Source of the DNA: Limosilactobacillus viscerum
Lineage (GTDB): Bacteria > Bacillota > Bacilli > Lactobacillales > Lactobacillaceae
Assembly: GCF_947387525.1 (NCBI RefSeq)
Contig: NZ_CANDNW010000005.1
Span: forward strand, 35,052-99,051
Direction: 5' to 3'
DNA length: 64,000 nt
This document shows, in pieces, positions 48,724 to 57,529 of this stretch; position 1 is the stretch's first letter; the number at the start of each line of letters is the position of its first letter. A program made the position numbers and the translations under genes. The notes below the pieces were generated by a model that worked only from the letters and a program-made list of their open reading frames with translations, was not told the origin of the DNA and did no database searches.

Positions 48724-49077
48724 ATGCTTAGGAAAAAGGTAAAACGTGGCGAAGTATACTATGCAGACCTATCACCAGTAGTTGGTTCTGAACAGGGTGG
48801 CGTTCGGCCAGTGTTAGTATTGCAAAATGACGTTGGCAACCACTATAGCCCGACGGTAATAGTAGCGGCGATTACGACCCAGGTACAGAAAAACAAACTG
48901 CCTACCCATGTTTTGCTTAGTAAGGATGAGACGCCCCTTGCTCATGATTCGGTTATTTTACTCGAGCAAGTAAGGACGATTGACAAGCAAAGGCTGCAAG
49001 ACCGGATCACCCGGGTTAAAGCCACCCGGATGAAGGAAGTTGACCATGCGCTAAAGATTAGTTTGGGGCTGAAATAG
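48724..49077 (+). CDS. mazF: MazF/EndoA-type endoribonuclease toxin
   Basis: 117 residues of the PemK/MazF family: [33 protein letters not shown] at the N-terminus, then VIVAAITTQ and LPTHVLL. It cleaves mRNA at short motifs. The SD AAGGGGAG selects the ATG at 48724 over that at 48706, which merges with the alr stop. In Bacillus the antitoxin gene ndoAI lies between alr and ndoA; here there is no room for one, so no MazE is visible. Activity without an antitoxin would be toxic, so control must come from elsewhere or activity is low. Confidence 0.93.
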   Translation: MLRKKVKRGEVYYADLSPVVGSEQGGVRPVLVLQNDVGNHYSPTVIVAAITTQVQKNKLPTHVLLSKDETPLAHDSVILLEQVRTIDKQRLQDRITRVKATRMKEVDHALKISLGLK

Positions 49078-49124
49078 GAAGAAGTTGGGGAACTTTTTTC
49101 GTTGTCTTGATTAGCTTTGGACGA

Positions 49125-49142
49125 CGATATCTCTGTAATATT
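49125..49142. repeat. 18-bp satellite repeat, copy 2
   Basis: CGATATCTCTGTAATATT, identical to 26131-26148, again next to a long palindromic terminator. Confidence 0.8.
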
Positions 49143-49158
49143 AAGAACCAACACAACG

Positions 49159-49210
49159 CAACAAGGACCCGTGATAAAGCTGAGTTTTATCACGGGTCCT
49201 TGTTGTATTT
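49159..49210. terminator. Bidirectional terminator, GTGATAAA variant of the palindrome family
   Basis: Arms 49159-49180 and 49184-49205 pair over 22 bp with one mismatch and loop TGA. The core GTGATAAA/TTTATCAC shows a compensated change from GTGACAAA/TTTGTCAC of the other copies. A short hairpin AAGTT-GGGG-AACTT plus T-run at 49085-49099 lies just after the mazF stop. Confidence 0.88.
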
Positions 49211-49851
49211 TAATTAAATGGCTTTTTTAAATCCTCAATTTCTGAAACTTGAAAGCCCTTCTTTTGGAGGCGCCGGACAACCTTAACCATCTTATCGTGG
49301 TCAACATCGGCGGGCAGGGTGAAAAGGACTTGCTTCAAGGAAGTATGCTCGGGGTCAAAGGAGAGGACATTGACAATCTGACAGTAACGCGTGATCTCCT
49401 TGGTAGCAGTCATCAAGGATCCACGTTCATCAGGAGTAGTTACTGTCAGAACGTAACTACCATTGTTAACATTCCAACCTTCTGCCAGCATTCGCAGCAT
49501 GCTGTTATGGGTGAGAATGCCGTAGAATTGGTTCTCCTCGTTTAAAATGGCAATGTATGGTAAATCACGCATCGCAAAGAAAACGGAGAAAAAAGCGGAG
49601 TTGATTGAAACAAACTTAGTAGCGTTCTTTAATAGGGACGTAACCGGCAATGACATGTCCCCATTACGTGACTTATGCCGGTAAAGGTGCATCTTGTAGA
49701 TGTTGCCCCGGAAAATCCGTCCCGATTTATCGAGCACGGGAACGCAACGAAAACCAGTATCTTCCAATATGGATAGTGCTTCTCCAAGGGTCGCGGTTTC
49801 TGGTAGCGTGGTTAGCTTATCCTTAGTTTTAATGAGTGAACTGAAAATCAT
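49210..49851 (-). CDS. CBS-ACT domain protein (CbpA-like)
   Basis: 213 residues with two CBS motifs (about 14-60 and 80-125) followed by an ACT-like domain (about 132-205, VLTVTTPDERGSLMTATKEITRY). This architecture matches Listeria CbpA-type c-di-AMP-binding proteins; ligand binding here is inference. It is soluble, convergent with mazF and shares its terminator. The SD AGAGGTC lies 8 bases before the ATG. Confidence 0.85.
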   Translation of the reverse strand: MIFSSLIKTKDKLTTLPETATLGEALSILEDTGFRCVPVLDKSGRIFRGNIYKMHLYRHKSRNGDMSLPVTSLLKNATKFVSINSAFFSVFFAMRDLPYIAILNEENQFYGILTHNSMLRMLAEGWNVNNGSYVLTVTTPDERGSLMTATKEITRYCQIVNVLSFDPEHTSLKQVLFTLPADVDHDKMVKVVRRLQKKGFQVSEIEDLKKPFN

Positions 49852-49956
49852 TTTTCTGACCTCTGCTTCTTTTTAAGTGCTCCACTATCATAACATATTA
49901 GAACTAATTATGAGAGAAAAATGAGAAAAGTTTTAAAAGCAGCGGAGCGCAATTAT

Positions 49957-49985
49957 TTTAGTTTTAAAATGTTCTACTGTATAAT
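49957..49985 (+). promoter_or_regulatory. pth promoter
   Basis: TTTAGT, 17-bp spacer, TATAAT. Start expected near 49992, giving a leader of about 75 nt that includes a terminator-like hairpin. Confidence 0.6.
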
Positions 49986-50001
49986 AAGTGTCAATATTAG
50001 T

Positions 50002-50034
50002 GCTGGACGGGTAGTTTGCCCGTGCGGCCTTTTT
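50002..50034 (+). promoter_or_regulatory. Terminator-like hairpin in the pth leader
   Basis: GCTGGACGGG pairs with CCCGTGCGGC (one mismatch, one G-U) and is followed by CTTTTT. It lies between the pth promoter and its start, so it may be an attenuator for the pth-mfd operon. Confidence 0.6.
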
Positions 50035-50066
50035 GCATTTTAGCTTGCGAAGGGATGGAAAAGATA

Positions 50067-50627
50067 ATGAAAATGATTGTTGGCCTAGGAAATATTGGGA
50101 GTCGCTATGATGAAACCCGTCATAACACTGGCTTCATGGTTGTTGACCAGTTAGCACGGGACTACCAACTGGGTGCTTTTAGTCACCTTAAGCAAGAAGC
50201 GGTTGCTGTTTCGGGCGTGATTGATGGTGAAAAAGTGATGTTAGTGAAGCCAACGACCTTCATGAATGATTCCGGCCGGGCAGTTGGCCCCTTGGTTGAT
50301 TATTACAACTTGGACCTTAAGGATTTAGTAGTGGTAAACGATGACCTAGACATGCCAGTCGGTAAGGTTCGCTTAAAGACTCATGGCGCATCTGGCGGTC
50401 ATAACGGCCTAAAGAGTATTATTAACGCTCTGGGTACCAAGAACTTTAACCGGGTTAAGCTGGGGATTGACCACCCTAAGCACGGAACCGTGGTTAGCCA
50501 TGTTCTTGGTAAGTTTTACAAGGATGAGCGGCCAAAGTTCGACGATGCAGTTGAAACGGCCGAACATGCACTTGAAGATTGGATTAAGGGCGAAGATTTT
50601 GCTCAACTAATGAACGACTATAACTAA
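50067..50627 (+). CDS. pth: Peptidyl-tRNA hydrolase
   Basis: Recycles peptidyl-tRNA released from stalled ribosomes. It is 186 residues. The N-terminal MKMIVGLGNIGSRYDETRHNTGFMVVD carries the conserved Asn and catalytic His of the family, and the later motifs VNDDLDMPVGKVRLK and GASGGHNGLKSI are intact. The frame opens at 50016, but the family start is ATG 50067, with GAAGGGATGG upstream. It opens the conserved pth-mfd string, and mfd starts 19 bp downstream. Confidence 0.95.
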   Translation: MKMIVGLGNIGSRYDETRHNTGFMVVDQLARDYQLGAFSHLKQEAVAVSGVIDGEKVMLVKPTTFMNDSGRAVGPLVDYYNLDLKDLVVVNDDLDMPVGKVRLKTHGASGGHNGLKSIINALGTKNFNRVKLGIDHPKHGTVVSHVLGKFYKDERPKFDDAVETAEHALEDWIKGEDFAQLMNDYN

Positions 50628-50646
50628 TAGGAGGGATTACGGAGCT

Positions 50647-53600
50647 GTGCGCTTAGAAAGCTTTATTGAAAAGACAAATGAATTTAAACAGGTAGCCCAA
50701 CAGTGGCAACCCGGTAAGCGGCAGCTAATTACCGGTATTTCAGGATCAGCCCGGACGCTGCTCTTAGCGGGATTGCTCCACACCAGAAAGCAGCCGATCC
50801 TGGCAGTAACTGACAGCCTTAGCCATATGGAGGAACTAGCTGATGATTTAACCGACCTCCTCGGTGCTAATGAGGTGTACCAGTTCCCAGTCGAGGAAGT
50901 ACTCGCCGCTGAGGTGGCTACCAGTTCACCGAATTACCGTCTGCAGCGTGTCCAGGCACTCAACGCCTTAAATAGTGGGCAGCCGGTAGTAGTGGTTGCC
51001 TCTGCTTCCGGGTTACGACGGAACGTGGTGGCACCCGACTTCTTTGCCCAATCAACATTAAAAATTGCGGTTGGTGGTGACCTTGATCCTGAGAAAGCCC
51101 GCAACCGGCTAAGTGCAATGGGCTACCAGCTGCAAAAAATGGTTCTCCGGCCGGGTGATTTTGCAATTCGGGGGTCGATTATTGATATTTACGCCCTCAA
51201 TACTGATAACCCGGTCCGGATTGACCTCTTTGATACTGAAGTTGATTCCTTGCGGTACTTTGATGCCAGTACGCAGAAGAGCATTGACAACGTGAAGGAA
51301 GTTGAAATTTTACCGGCAACCGACCTTATCTTGCCACCAGCGGAATTCCCACGGGTTACAAAAGCGGTCAGCCAGGAATATGAACAGCTGAAAAAGGGGC
51401 TAGCTGATGGTGATGAAGATATTATCCAGCAGGTTAATAACCGCTTCACACCTATTTTGACGGCATTAAAGGACCATCACTTGCCAAATGAGATGCTGGA
51501 GTTTAGTAACTTACTCTACCCTGACCGTCATTCATTGCTGGATTACTTAGCGGAAGAAGGGGCTGTCTACTTAGATGACTTTACCCGGTTAAAGGACAGT
51601 GCAGATAAATTGGCCGATGAAGATCAGGGATGGCTAGAAGATAAGGTGAAGTACCGTCAGTTGACGGCAGCTCCACAGTTGAGTAGCGACCTGGTCACCT
51701 TAGTTAAGGAAGACCAGCATGCACAGCTTTTTGGTGCCCTATTAAAAAAGGGGACCGGGAACTTCCGCTTTAACCGGCTGGTTGAGTTGACCAGCCGACC
51801 AATGCAACGTTTCTTTGGGCAGATGCCCCTATTAAAGTCGGAGTTGCAACGATGGATCGACCAGGGGCAAACCATTGTCCTCTTAGCAGCTAACCAGGAA
51901 CGACGGAAACAGATCGCCCAGACAATGACTGACTTCGGCATTAAGGCAGTCGAAACGGGAGCGGAAGACCTAAAAGTTAACACCGTTCAACTAGTAGCGG
52001 GAAGCCTGAATAATGGTTTTGAAATGCCGGCTGCTGGCCTGGTAATCATTACTGAGGGTGAGATGTTTAAACAGGTTAAAAAACGCCGGCACCGGCCACA
52101 AAAGCTGGCGAATGCAGAGCGAATTAAGAGTTATACCGACCTTAAGCCAGGGGACTATGTCGTTCATGTTAACCATGGGATCGGGATCTTTAGTGGGATC
52201 AAGACAATGGAAGTCGACGGTGTCCACCAGGATTACATGATCATTAATTACCGGAACAACGCCCAGATCTTTGTCCCGGTTACCCAGTTAAACTTGGTCC
52301 AAAAGTACGTTTCCTCCGAATCGAAAACCCCACGGATTAACCGGCTCGGTGGTAATGAATGGGCAAAGACAAAGCGACGGGTCGCCTCAAAGGTTGAAGA
52401 TATCGCTGATGAGTTAGTTGACCTCTATGCTAAGCGGGAAGCAGCAAAGGGGTATGCCTTTCCAAAGGATGATTACCTCCAAGACCAGTTTGATGCTAAC
52501 TTTCCTTATAATGAAACCCGCGACCAGTTGCGGAGTATTAAGGAAGTTAAGCTTGATATGGAAAAGCCACGACCGATGGACCGCTTGCTGGTCGGGGATG
52601 TTGGCTATGGCAAAACCGAAGTGGCAATGCGGGCAATCTTCAAGGCTGTCACTGGTGGAAAGCAGGTTGCCTTCCTGGTGCCAACAACGGTGTTAGCACA
52701 GCAGCACTTTGATACGCTGAGCAAACGCTTTGCTGGGTTTCCAGTAAAGATCGCCCTGATGTCTCGCTTTAAGACCAATAAGGAGTTAAAGGAAACGGAT
52801 AAGGGATTAGCAGACGGCACTATTGACGTTGTTGTGGGGACCCACCGGATTCTCTCCAAGGATGTTAAGTTTAACGACCTGGGCCTCGTGATTGTTGACG
52901 AAGAGCAACGATTTGGTGTTAAGCACAAGGAACGGTTAAAGAAATTGAAGAACAATGTCGATGTCTTGACACTTACCGCCACCCCAATCCCCCGAACCCT
53001 CAATATGTCAATGCTCGGTGTTCGAGACCTGTCAGTACTAGAGACTCCGCCGGCAGGACGTTTCCCAATCCAGACTTACGTGATGGAACAAAATGCTGGA
53101 GCCATTCGGGATGGAATCATGCGTGAAATGCAACGTGGCGGTCAGGTTTACTACCTGCACAACCGGGTTAGCGACATTGAAGAGACCGTCATGAAGCTTC
53201 AAGAGCTGGTTCCCGAAGCCCAAATTGGCTTTATCCACGGTAAGATGAGCGAAAATGAGCTGGAGACAGTTTTGTACGACTTCATCCAGGGGAACTATGA
53301 TGTGTTAGTCACCACCTCGATTATCGAAACCGGGGTTGATATTCCAAACGTCAATACCCTGTTTGTTGAAAACGCGGACCACCTTGGTCTGGCACAGCTT
53401 TACCAGATCCGTGGTCGGATTGGCCGGAGCAACCGGGTGGCCTACGCCTACTTTATGTACCAGCCAAATAAGGTATTAACGGAACTTGGTGAAAAACGGT
53501 TAGCCGCAATCCGTGACTTTACGGAGCTTGGTTCTGGATTTAAGATCGCAATGCGGGACCTATCAATTCGTGGTGCTGGGAACATCCTTGGCAAGCAGCA

Positions 53601-54186
53601 GCACGGGTTCATCGACTCAGTTGGTTATGACCTGTACTCGGCAATGTTAAACGAGGCCGTTGCAAAGAAGCAGGGAAAGAAGAAAGCTGCTCATGCCGAC
53701 GCCGAAGTTGAACTAGGGGTCGAGGCATACCTCCCAGATAGCTATGTTGATGACCAACGACAGAAGATTGAACTATACAAGACAATCCGGCAGGCAGAAG
53801 ATGACGATGAACTGTTGGAAATACAGGGGGACCTGATTGACCGGTTTGGTGATTATCCAACAGCGGTTGGTAACTTGCTCCTCATAAGTAAGCTCAAGCA
53901 GCATGCGGATGAGGCGATGATTAGCCAAATTAAACGGCAACGGGATAATATCTTAATTACGTTCACCCCGGCAGGTAGCCACATGGTTAAGGCACCAACA
54001 ATCATCAAGCTCCTGGCCAAGACAAGGTTTAAAGCCACGCTCGGTGAACAGGACGATCAGTTGACGGTTCGGTTGGTAATTCAGCCAAAGATGACAACCG
54101 CGGACTGGCTTAACCAACTATTGAAGTTTGTGACGGGGCTGAGCACAGTTATAATTGAAGAAAACTCAAGGACAGTTAAAGAATAA
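50647..54186 (+). CDS. mfd: Transcription-repair coupling factor Mfd
   Basis: 1179 residues. It displaces stalled RNA polymerase and recruits UvrA. The UvrB-like N-terminal module (about 1-350), a CarD-like RNA polymerase-binding domain (about 490-560, LKPGDYVVHVNHGIGIFSG) and a RecG-like translocase are in order. Walker A is GDVGYGKTEVAMRA and motif II is DEEQRFG, followed by LTATPIPRTLNM and the TRCF domain at about 1010-1110. The start is GTG at 50647 with AGGAGGG upstream. It is a full-length family member in its conserved location. Confidence 0.97.
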   Translation: MRLESFIEKTNEFKQVAQQWQPGKRQLITGISGSARTLLLAGLLHTRKQPILAVTDSLSHMEELADDLTDLLGANEVYQFPVEEVLAAEVATSSPNYRLQRVQALNALNSGQPVVVVASASGLRRNVVAPDFFAQSTLKIAVGGDLDPEKARNRLSAMGYQLQKMVLRPGDFAIRGSIIDIYALNTDNPVRIDLFDTEVDSLRYFDASTQKSIDNVKEVEILPATDLILPPAEFPRVTKAVSQEYEQLKKGLADGDEDIIQQVNNRFTPILTALKDHHLPNEMLEFSNLLYPDRHSLLDYLAEEGAVYLDDFTRLKDSADKLADEDQGWLEDKVKYRQLTAAPQLSSDLVTLVKEDQHAQLFGALLKKGTGNFRFNRLVELTSRPMQRFFGQMPLLKSELQRWIDQGQTIVLLAANQERRKQIAQTMTDFGIKAVETGAEDLKVNTVQLVAGSLNNGFEMPAAGLVIITEGEMFKQVKKRRHRPQKLANAERIKSYTDLKPGDYVVHVNHGIGIFSGIKTMEVDGVHQDYMIINYRNNAQIFVPVTQLNLVQKYVSSESKTPRINRLGGNEWAKTKRRVASKVEDIADELVDLYAKREAAKGYAFPKDDYLQDQFDANFPYNETRDQLRSIKEVKLDMEKPRPMDRLLVGDVGYGKTEVAMRAIFKAVTGGKQVAFLVPTTVLAQQHFDTLSKRFAGFPVKIALMSRFKTNKELKETDKGLADGTIDVVVGTHRILSKDVKFNDLGLVIVDEEQRFGVKHKERLKKLKNNVDVLTLTATPIPRTLNMSMLGVRDLSVLETPPAGRFPIQTYVMEQNAGAIRDGIMREMQRGGQVYYLHNRVSDIEETVMKLQELVPEAQIGFIHGKMSENELETVLYDFIQGNYDVLVTTSIIETGVDIPNVNTLFVENADHLGLAQLYQIRGRIGRSNRVAYAYFMYQPNKVLTELGEKRLAAIRDFTELGSGFKIAMRDLSIRGAGNILGKQQHGFIDSVGYDLYSAMLNEAVAKKQGKKKAAHADAEVELGVEAYLPDSYVDDQRQKIELYKTIRQAEDDDELLEIQGDLIDRFGDYPTAVGNLLLISKLKQHADEAMISQIKRQRDNILITFTPAGSHMVKAPTIIKLLAKTRFKATLGEQDDQLTVRLVIQPKMTTADWLNQLLKFVTGLSTVIIEENSRTVKE

Positions 54187-54197
54187 TGGAGGAGAAT

Positions 54198-54464
54198 ATG
54201 CGTTTAGATAAGTTTTTAAAGGTATCACGGATTATTAAGCGACGGTCAGTGGCAAAAGAAATTGCTGACCAGGGACGGATTCTGATTAATAACCTGCCTG
54301 CTAAGTCTTCAAGCAAGGTTAAGGTTGGTGACACTTTAACTATTAAGTTTGGTAATAAGACGGAAACCATTAAGATTAACCGGATTGTTGAAACAACCAA
54401 GAAGAGTGAGGCAGAAGATATGTATGAAATCCTAGATGAAACTTACGCTGAAGACTTCAACTAG
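54198..54464 (+). CDS. rqcP: S4-domain ribosome quality-control factor RqcP
   Basis: 88-residue S4 RNA-binding protein of the YabO/RqcP family: MRLDKFLKVSRIIKRRSVAKEIADQGRILIN and VGDTLTIKFG. In Bacillus it works with RqcH to add Ala tails to peptides stuck on 50S subunits. The ATG at 54198 follows GGAGGAGAAT, 11 bases after the mfd stop; the ATG at 54186 overlaps that stop and is less likely. It is at its conserved location downstream of mfd. Confidence 0.93.
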   Translation: MRLDKFLKVSRIIKRRSVAKEIADQGRILINNLPAKSSSKVKVGDTLTIKFGNKTETIKINRIVETTKKSEAEDMYEILDETYAEDFN

Positions 54465-54505
54465 GATTGATTATAAAAAATTTGATATTTAGCTGCTATT
54501 TGCGG

Positions 54506-54535
54506 TGGACAATTGCGGGGGCCCCTTGCTATACT
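54506..54535 (+). promoter_or_regulatory. divIC promoter
   Basis: TGGACA, 18-bp spacer, extended -10 TGCTATACT, 36 bp before the start. The spacer contains GGGGGCCCC. Confidence 0.6.
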
Positions 54536-54570
54536 TAGAATGTTATAAGCAAAAGAAGTGAGGGGAAAGC

Positions 54571-54927
54571 ATGAAAAGCCAGGGTGATAATAAAGTTTCA
54601 CAGCTTAATACACCGTATGTCCACAAGTTTTCGGCTGATCAGCAAAGACACAGAGTTCACGTTCGGCGTTGCCGGCGGATTGTGATTGCCTTTTTAGTAG
54701 TCTTTATTGTTTTAGGAATTCAAATTTCCTACAGTAAGCGGACGCTAGCAAAGGTCAATAATAATATTTCCCAGTCGCAGGCCCAGTTAAGGGACCAGCA
54801 GAAGACAAGCAAGCAGTTAAAACAAAAAATTAAGCTGTTGCACGATCCGGATTACATTCAACAAGTGGTTCGTGCAAAGTATAACTACTCAAAAAAGGGC
54901 GAAACGGTTTATAATTTGGATAACTAG
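54571..54927 (+). CDS. divIC: Septum formation initiator DivIC
   Basis: 118-residue bitopic division protein of the FtsB/DivIC family. A basic cytosolic N-terminus (about 1-40) is followed by one membrane segment (about 42-58, IVIAFLVVFIVLGIQI), an extracytosolic coiled coil (about 62-95, LAKVNNNISQSQAQLRDQQ) and a conserved end, LLHDPDYIQQVVRAKYNYSKKGE. It acts with FtsL and DivIB at the septum. The SD GTGAGGGGAAAGC lies upstream. Its location before yabR matches Bacillus. Confidence 0.94.
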   Translation: MKSQGDNKVSQLNTPYVHKFSADQQRHRVHVRRCRRIVIAFLVVFIVLGIQISYSKRTLAKVNNNISQSQAQLRDQQKTSKQLKQKIKLLHDPDYIQQVVRAKYNYSKKGETVYNLDN

Positions 54928-54957
54928 TTACGTTTTCGGTTGCGGGTATGTTATACT
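54928..54957 (+). promoter_or_regulatory. yabR promoter
   Basis: TTACGT, 18-bp spacer, TATACT, about 50 bp before the start. Confidence 0.5.
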
Positions 54958-55008
54958 CAACACATTAAATTATAAATTTAGGTGACTCGAGGAGGATCTA
55001 TTAGTTTC

Positions 55009-55515
55009 ATGGCAATTGAAGTGGGAGCAAAGGTTTCCGGCAAGGTTTCGGGAATCACGAATTTTGGTGCATTTGTCGACTTAGATGACAACCAAACAGG
55101 GTTAGTTCACATTAGCCAAATTTCTGATAAATATATTAAAGATGTTCATGATGTCTTGTCAGTTGGTGACACGGTGACAGTAAAGGTGATGAAGATCGGT
55201 GATGACGGTAAGATTGCCTTGTCAATGAAGGCAGCTGCACCGCACGAACATAAAGAACATCATGATCATGACCATCATTTCCATGGTGAGAATAAGCGCC
55301 ACTTCCACCATGAGAACCGCAACAATGATTTCCACGGTCATCAAAATAATTATCGTGGTGGCTTCAACGGTGGACGTCACAACCACAATAGTCACCAACA
55401 TGAAGACTTTAATGACATGCTGGCTGGCTACTTAAAAGAAAGTGAATCACGGTTATCCACATTAAAGCGTCAAACAGACGGTAAGCGTGGTGGCCGCGGC
55501 GGTCGGCGGAGCTAG
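55009..55515 (+). CDS. S1-domain RNA-binding protein (YabR family)
   Basis: 168 residues. One S1 domain (about 1-75, EVGAKVSGKVSGITNFGAFVDLDDNQTGLVHISQISDKYIKDV) is followed by a His/Asn-rich, low-complexity tail (about 80-140) and an Arg/Gly-rich end (KRGGRGGRRS). It is related to YabR and general stress protein 13; RNA binding is inferred. The frame opens at a GTG (54982) before the SD; the ATG at 55009 is 13 bases after GGAGG, a little far, but matches the family start. The His-rich tail could bind metal. Confidence 0.9.
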   Translation: MAIEVGAKVSGKVSGITNFGAFVDLDDNQTGLVHISQISDKYIKDVHDVLSVGDTVTVKVMKIGDDGKIALSMKAAAPHEHKEHHDHDHHFHGENKRHFHHENRNNDFHGHQNNYRGGFNGGRHNHNSHQHEDFNDMLAGYLKESESRLSTLKRQTDGKRGGRGGRRS

Positions 55516-55520
55516 TCACC

Positions 55521-56888
55521 ATGACGAAGCTCGAAGAAGATTTTAAGCGACACCTGGAAGGGCGTCGTTTTTTTAGTAAAGACGATACGGTAGTCGTTGC
55601 TGTTTCCACGGGAGTCGATTCAATGGTCCTCCTCCACCTATTAGAAAGTTTGCCATTGGAGATGCGGCCACAAATAATCGTGGCACACGTTAACCATGAG
55701 TTGAGAGAGCAGAGTGGCGTAGAAGAGCAGTTTATCCGTAGCTACTGTAATATCCATAATTTACCGCTAGTGGTTTGCCACTGGCCGGTTAACCAGCATC
55801 CCCGCAATGGTGTTGAAGAAGCGGCGCGGCGATTTAGGTACCACTTTTTTGCCCGGGTGATGGCAACGAAAAATACTGACTTTGTAGTGACGGCGCACCA
55901 CCAAAATGATTTGGCAGAAACGATGCTAATGAAGCTGGCCCGGGGCGGTCAATTAAACCAGCTGGTAGGAATAGCCGATATTCGGCCCTTCGCTGGCGGC
56001 CAGCTGGTTCGTCCACTACTCCCTTTTTCTAAGGACCGCTTAATTAATTATGCGCGTGCACACGATTTAACATGGTACGAGGATAGTACTAACAACGATT
56101 TAGCAATTACCCGCAACCGGTACCGGCACGAAATTATTCCGGCACTGGAAAAGGAAAACCCACGCCTGTTGGACCACCTGAGCAGCTACCATCAACAATT
56201 AGCTGATTTGCTAGCGTGGCGTGACCAACAATTATCTGTCTACCTTAGAGAGTTAACAAAAGGAGGAAAACTTTCTCTGGAGGGATGGCGTACCCTGCTG
56301 TCACCGATGAAGAAGCTAGTCTTGCAACGGTGGTTAGAGCGGACTACTAAGGGACTCAAGCAGTCATTATTAGACGAGTTGGTTATCGCACTGGATAACC
56401 CGTCGACACCCCAGCAACAGCTCCTTTTGCCGGGAAAACAAGTACTGGTAAAAGATTATGACTGGTGTTTTGTTACATCTGAAGAAAAATTAGCTATGGG
56501 GGTCCAAAATAATACGGCGCATATGGTAGAATTGGGCCAATGGTATTTCGTAAATGACCAGCGAATTTTGGTGTCAACAACTGAACTCGATGCAAAATCA
56601 GGAGGCACGGCCCAGGAAATGTGGCTTGCGCCGGACCAGTTTCCACTGTCTATTCGCAAGTGGACGAGTGGTGATACTCTCCGTTTAAAAAATGGTGGTC
56701 AACAAAAGGTGCGGCGGATATTGATTGACCAAAAAGTGCCCAATAGTCAACGGCAACGACAGCAAGTGTTAGTTGACGCAAAGGGAGAAGTTGTTTGGCT
56801 GATCGGCCGCAAGTGGAGCTGGTTTGCACGACCAGTTGATTTTCAACAAAAATGGCAAAAGGTTATTATTTATAAACAAAGCAAGTAG
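55521..56888 (+). CDS. tilS: tRNA(Ile)-lysidine synthetase
   Basis: Modifies C34 of tRNA-Ile(CAU) to lysidine so that it reads AUA; essential. It is 455 residues. The N-terminal PP-loop domain reads VAVSTGVDSMVLLHLL, where the usual SGGxDS has Thr for the first Gly. HVNHELREQS and the C-terminal tRNA-binding domains (about 220-455) follow. ATG 55521 is 5 bp after the yabR stop. tilS-hpt-ftsH order is conserved in Firmicutes. Confidence 0.95.
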   Translation: MTKLEEDFKRHLEGRRFFSKDDTVVVAVSTGVDSMVLLHLLESLPLEMRPQIIVAHVNHELREQSGVEEQFIRSYCNIHNLPLVVCHWPVNQHPRNGVEEAARRFRYHFFARVMATKNTDFVVTAHHQNDLAETMLMKLARGGQLNQLVGIADIRPFAGGQLVRPLLPFSKDRLINYARAHDLTWYEDSTNNDLAITRNRYRHEIIPALEKENPRLLDHLSSYHQQLADLLAWRDQQLSVYLRELTKGGKLSLEGWRTLLSPMKKLVLQRWLERTTKGLKQSLLDELVIALDNPSTPQQQLLLPGKQVLVKDYDWCFVTSEEKLAMGVQNNTAHMVELGQWYFVNDQRILVSTTELDAKSGGTAQEMWLAPDQFPLSIRKWTSGDTLRLKNGGQQKVRRILIDQKVPNSQRQRQQVLVDAKGEVVWLIGRKWSWFARPVDFQQKWQKVIIYKQSK

Positions 56889-56900
56889 GGGAGAGTTATT

Positions 56901-57443
56901 ATGAATAACGACATTGAAAAAGTGTTGTACAGTGCAGAAGACATTCAGAAGACAATTGGTAAACTGGCAGATCAGTTGTCAGAAGAATACAAGGACAAGG
57001 ATCCGCTGATTCTCTGTGTCTTGACCGGTGCGGTACTTTTTACCGTTGACCTGATTGAAAAGATGGATATCATGGCGCAGATGGACTTTATTGATGTCTC
57101 AACCTACTTTGGTGGGACGGCAACGACTGGTCAATTAAAGTTGATCCATGACATGACTGCTGACGTGAAGGGCCGGAACGTGTTAATCACTGAGGACATC
57201 GTTGACAGTGGTCGGACGCTTCAGTACCTGGTTAACCTGTTAAAGGAACGGGGTGCAAAGAGCGTCAAGACAGTTTCACTACTGAACAAGCCGGAAGGTC
57301 GCGAATTTGACGTTAATGTTGAATATTACGGCTATAAAGTGCCAAACGAATTTTTGGTTGGTTACGGCCTTGACTACAAGGGCTACTACCGGAATCTTCC
57401 GTATGTAGGTATTTTGAAGCCGTCAGTTTACAGTGAAGATTAA
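56901..57443 (+). CDS. hpt: Hypoxanthine phosphoribosyltransferase
   Basis: Purine salvage enzyme converting hypoxanthine and guanine to IMP and GMP with PRPP. It is 180 residues. The PRPP loop VLITEDIVDSGRTLQYL and the C-terminal VPNEFLVGYGLDYKGYYRNLPYVG are typical. The start has GGGGAGAG upstream, 12 bp after tilS. In Bacillus and Listeria this protein also binds the ftsH promoter with TilS; whether that holds here is unknown. Confidence 0.96.
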   Translation: MNNDIEKVLYSAEDIQKTIGKLADQLSEEYKDKDPLILCVLTGAVLFTVDLIEKMDIMAQMDFIDVSTYFGGTATTGQLKLIHDMTADVKGRNVLITEDIVDSGRTLQYLVNLLKERGAKSVKTVSLLNKPEGREFDVNVEYYGYKVPNEFLVGYGLDYKGYYRNLPYVGILKPSVYSED

Positions 57444-57458
57444 TTGCCAGCGATTTAA

Positions 57459-57487
57459 TGGTCAACGATTGTCAAGTATGCTATCAT
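57459..57487 (+). promoter_or_regulatory. ftsH promoter
   Basis: TGGTCA, 17-bp spacer, extended -10 TGCTATCAT, 42 bp before the start. Confidence 0.6.
57460..57476. promoter_or_regulatory. Candidate CtsR heat-shock operator at ftsH
   Basis: GGTCAAC-GAT-TGTCAAG resembles the CtsR tandem heptad (RGTCAAA-NAN-RGTCAAA). It overlaps the -35 box, where binding would repress. ftsH is a plausible CtsR target in lactobacilli. Confidence 0.5.
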
Positions 57488-57529
57488 AGTTGTTACAATT
57501 AATTTGTTGCTGGTAGATAGGAGGTTGTT

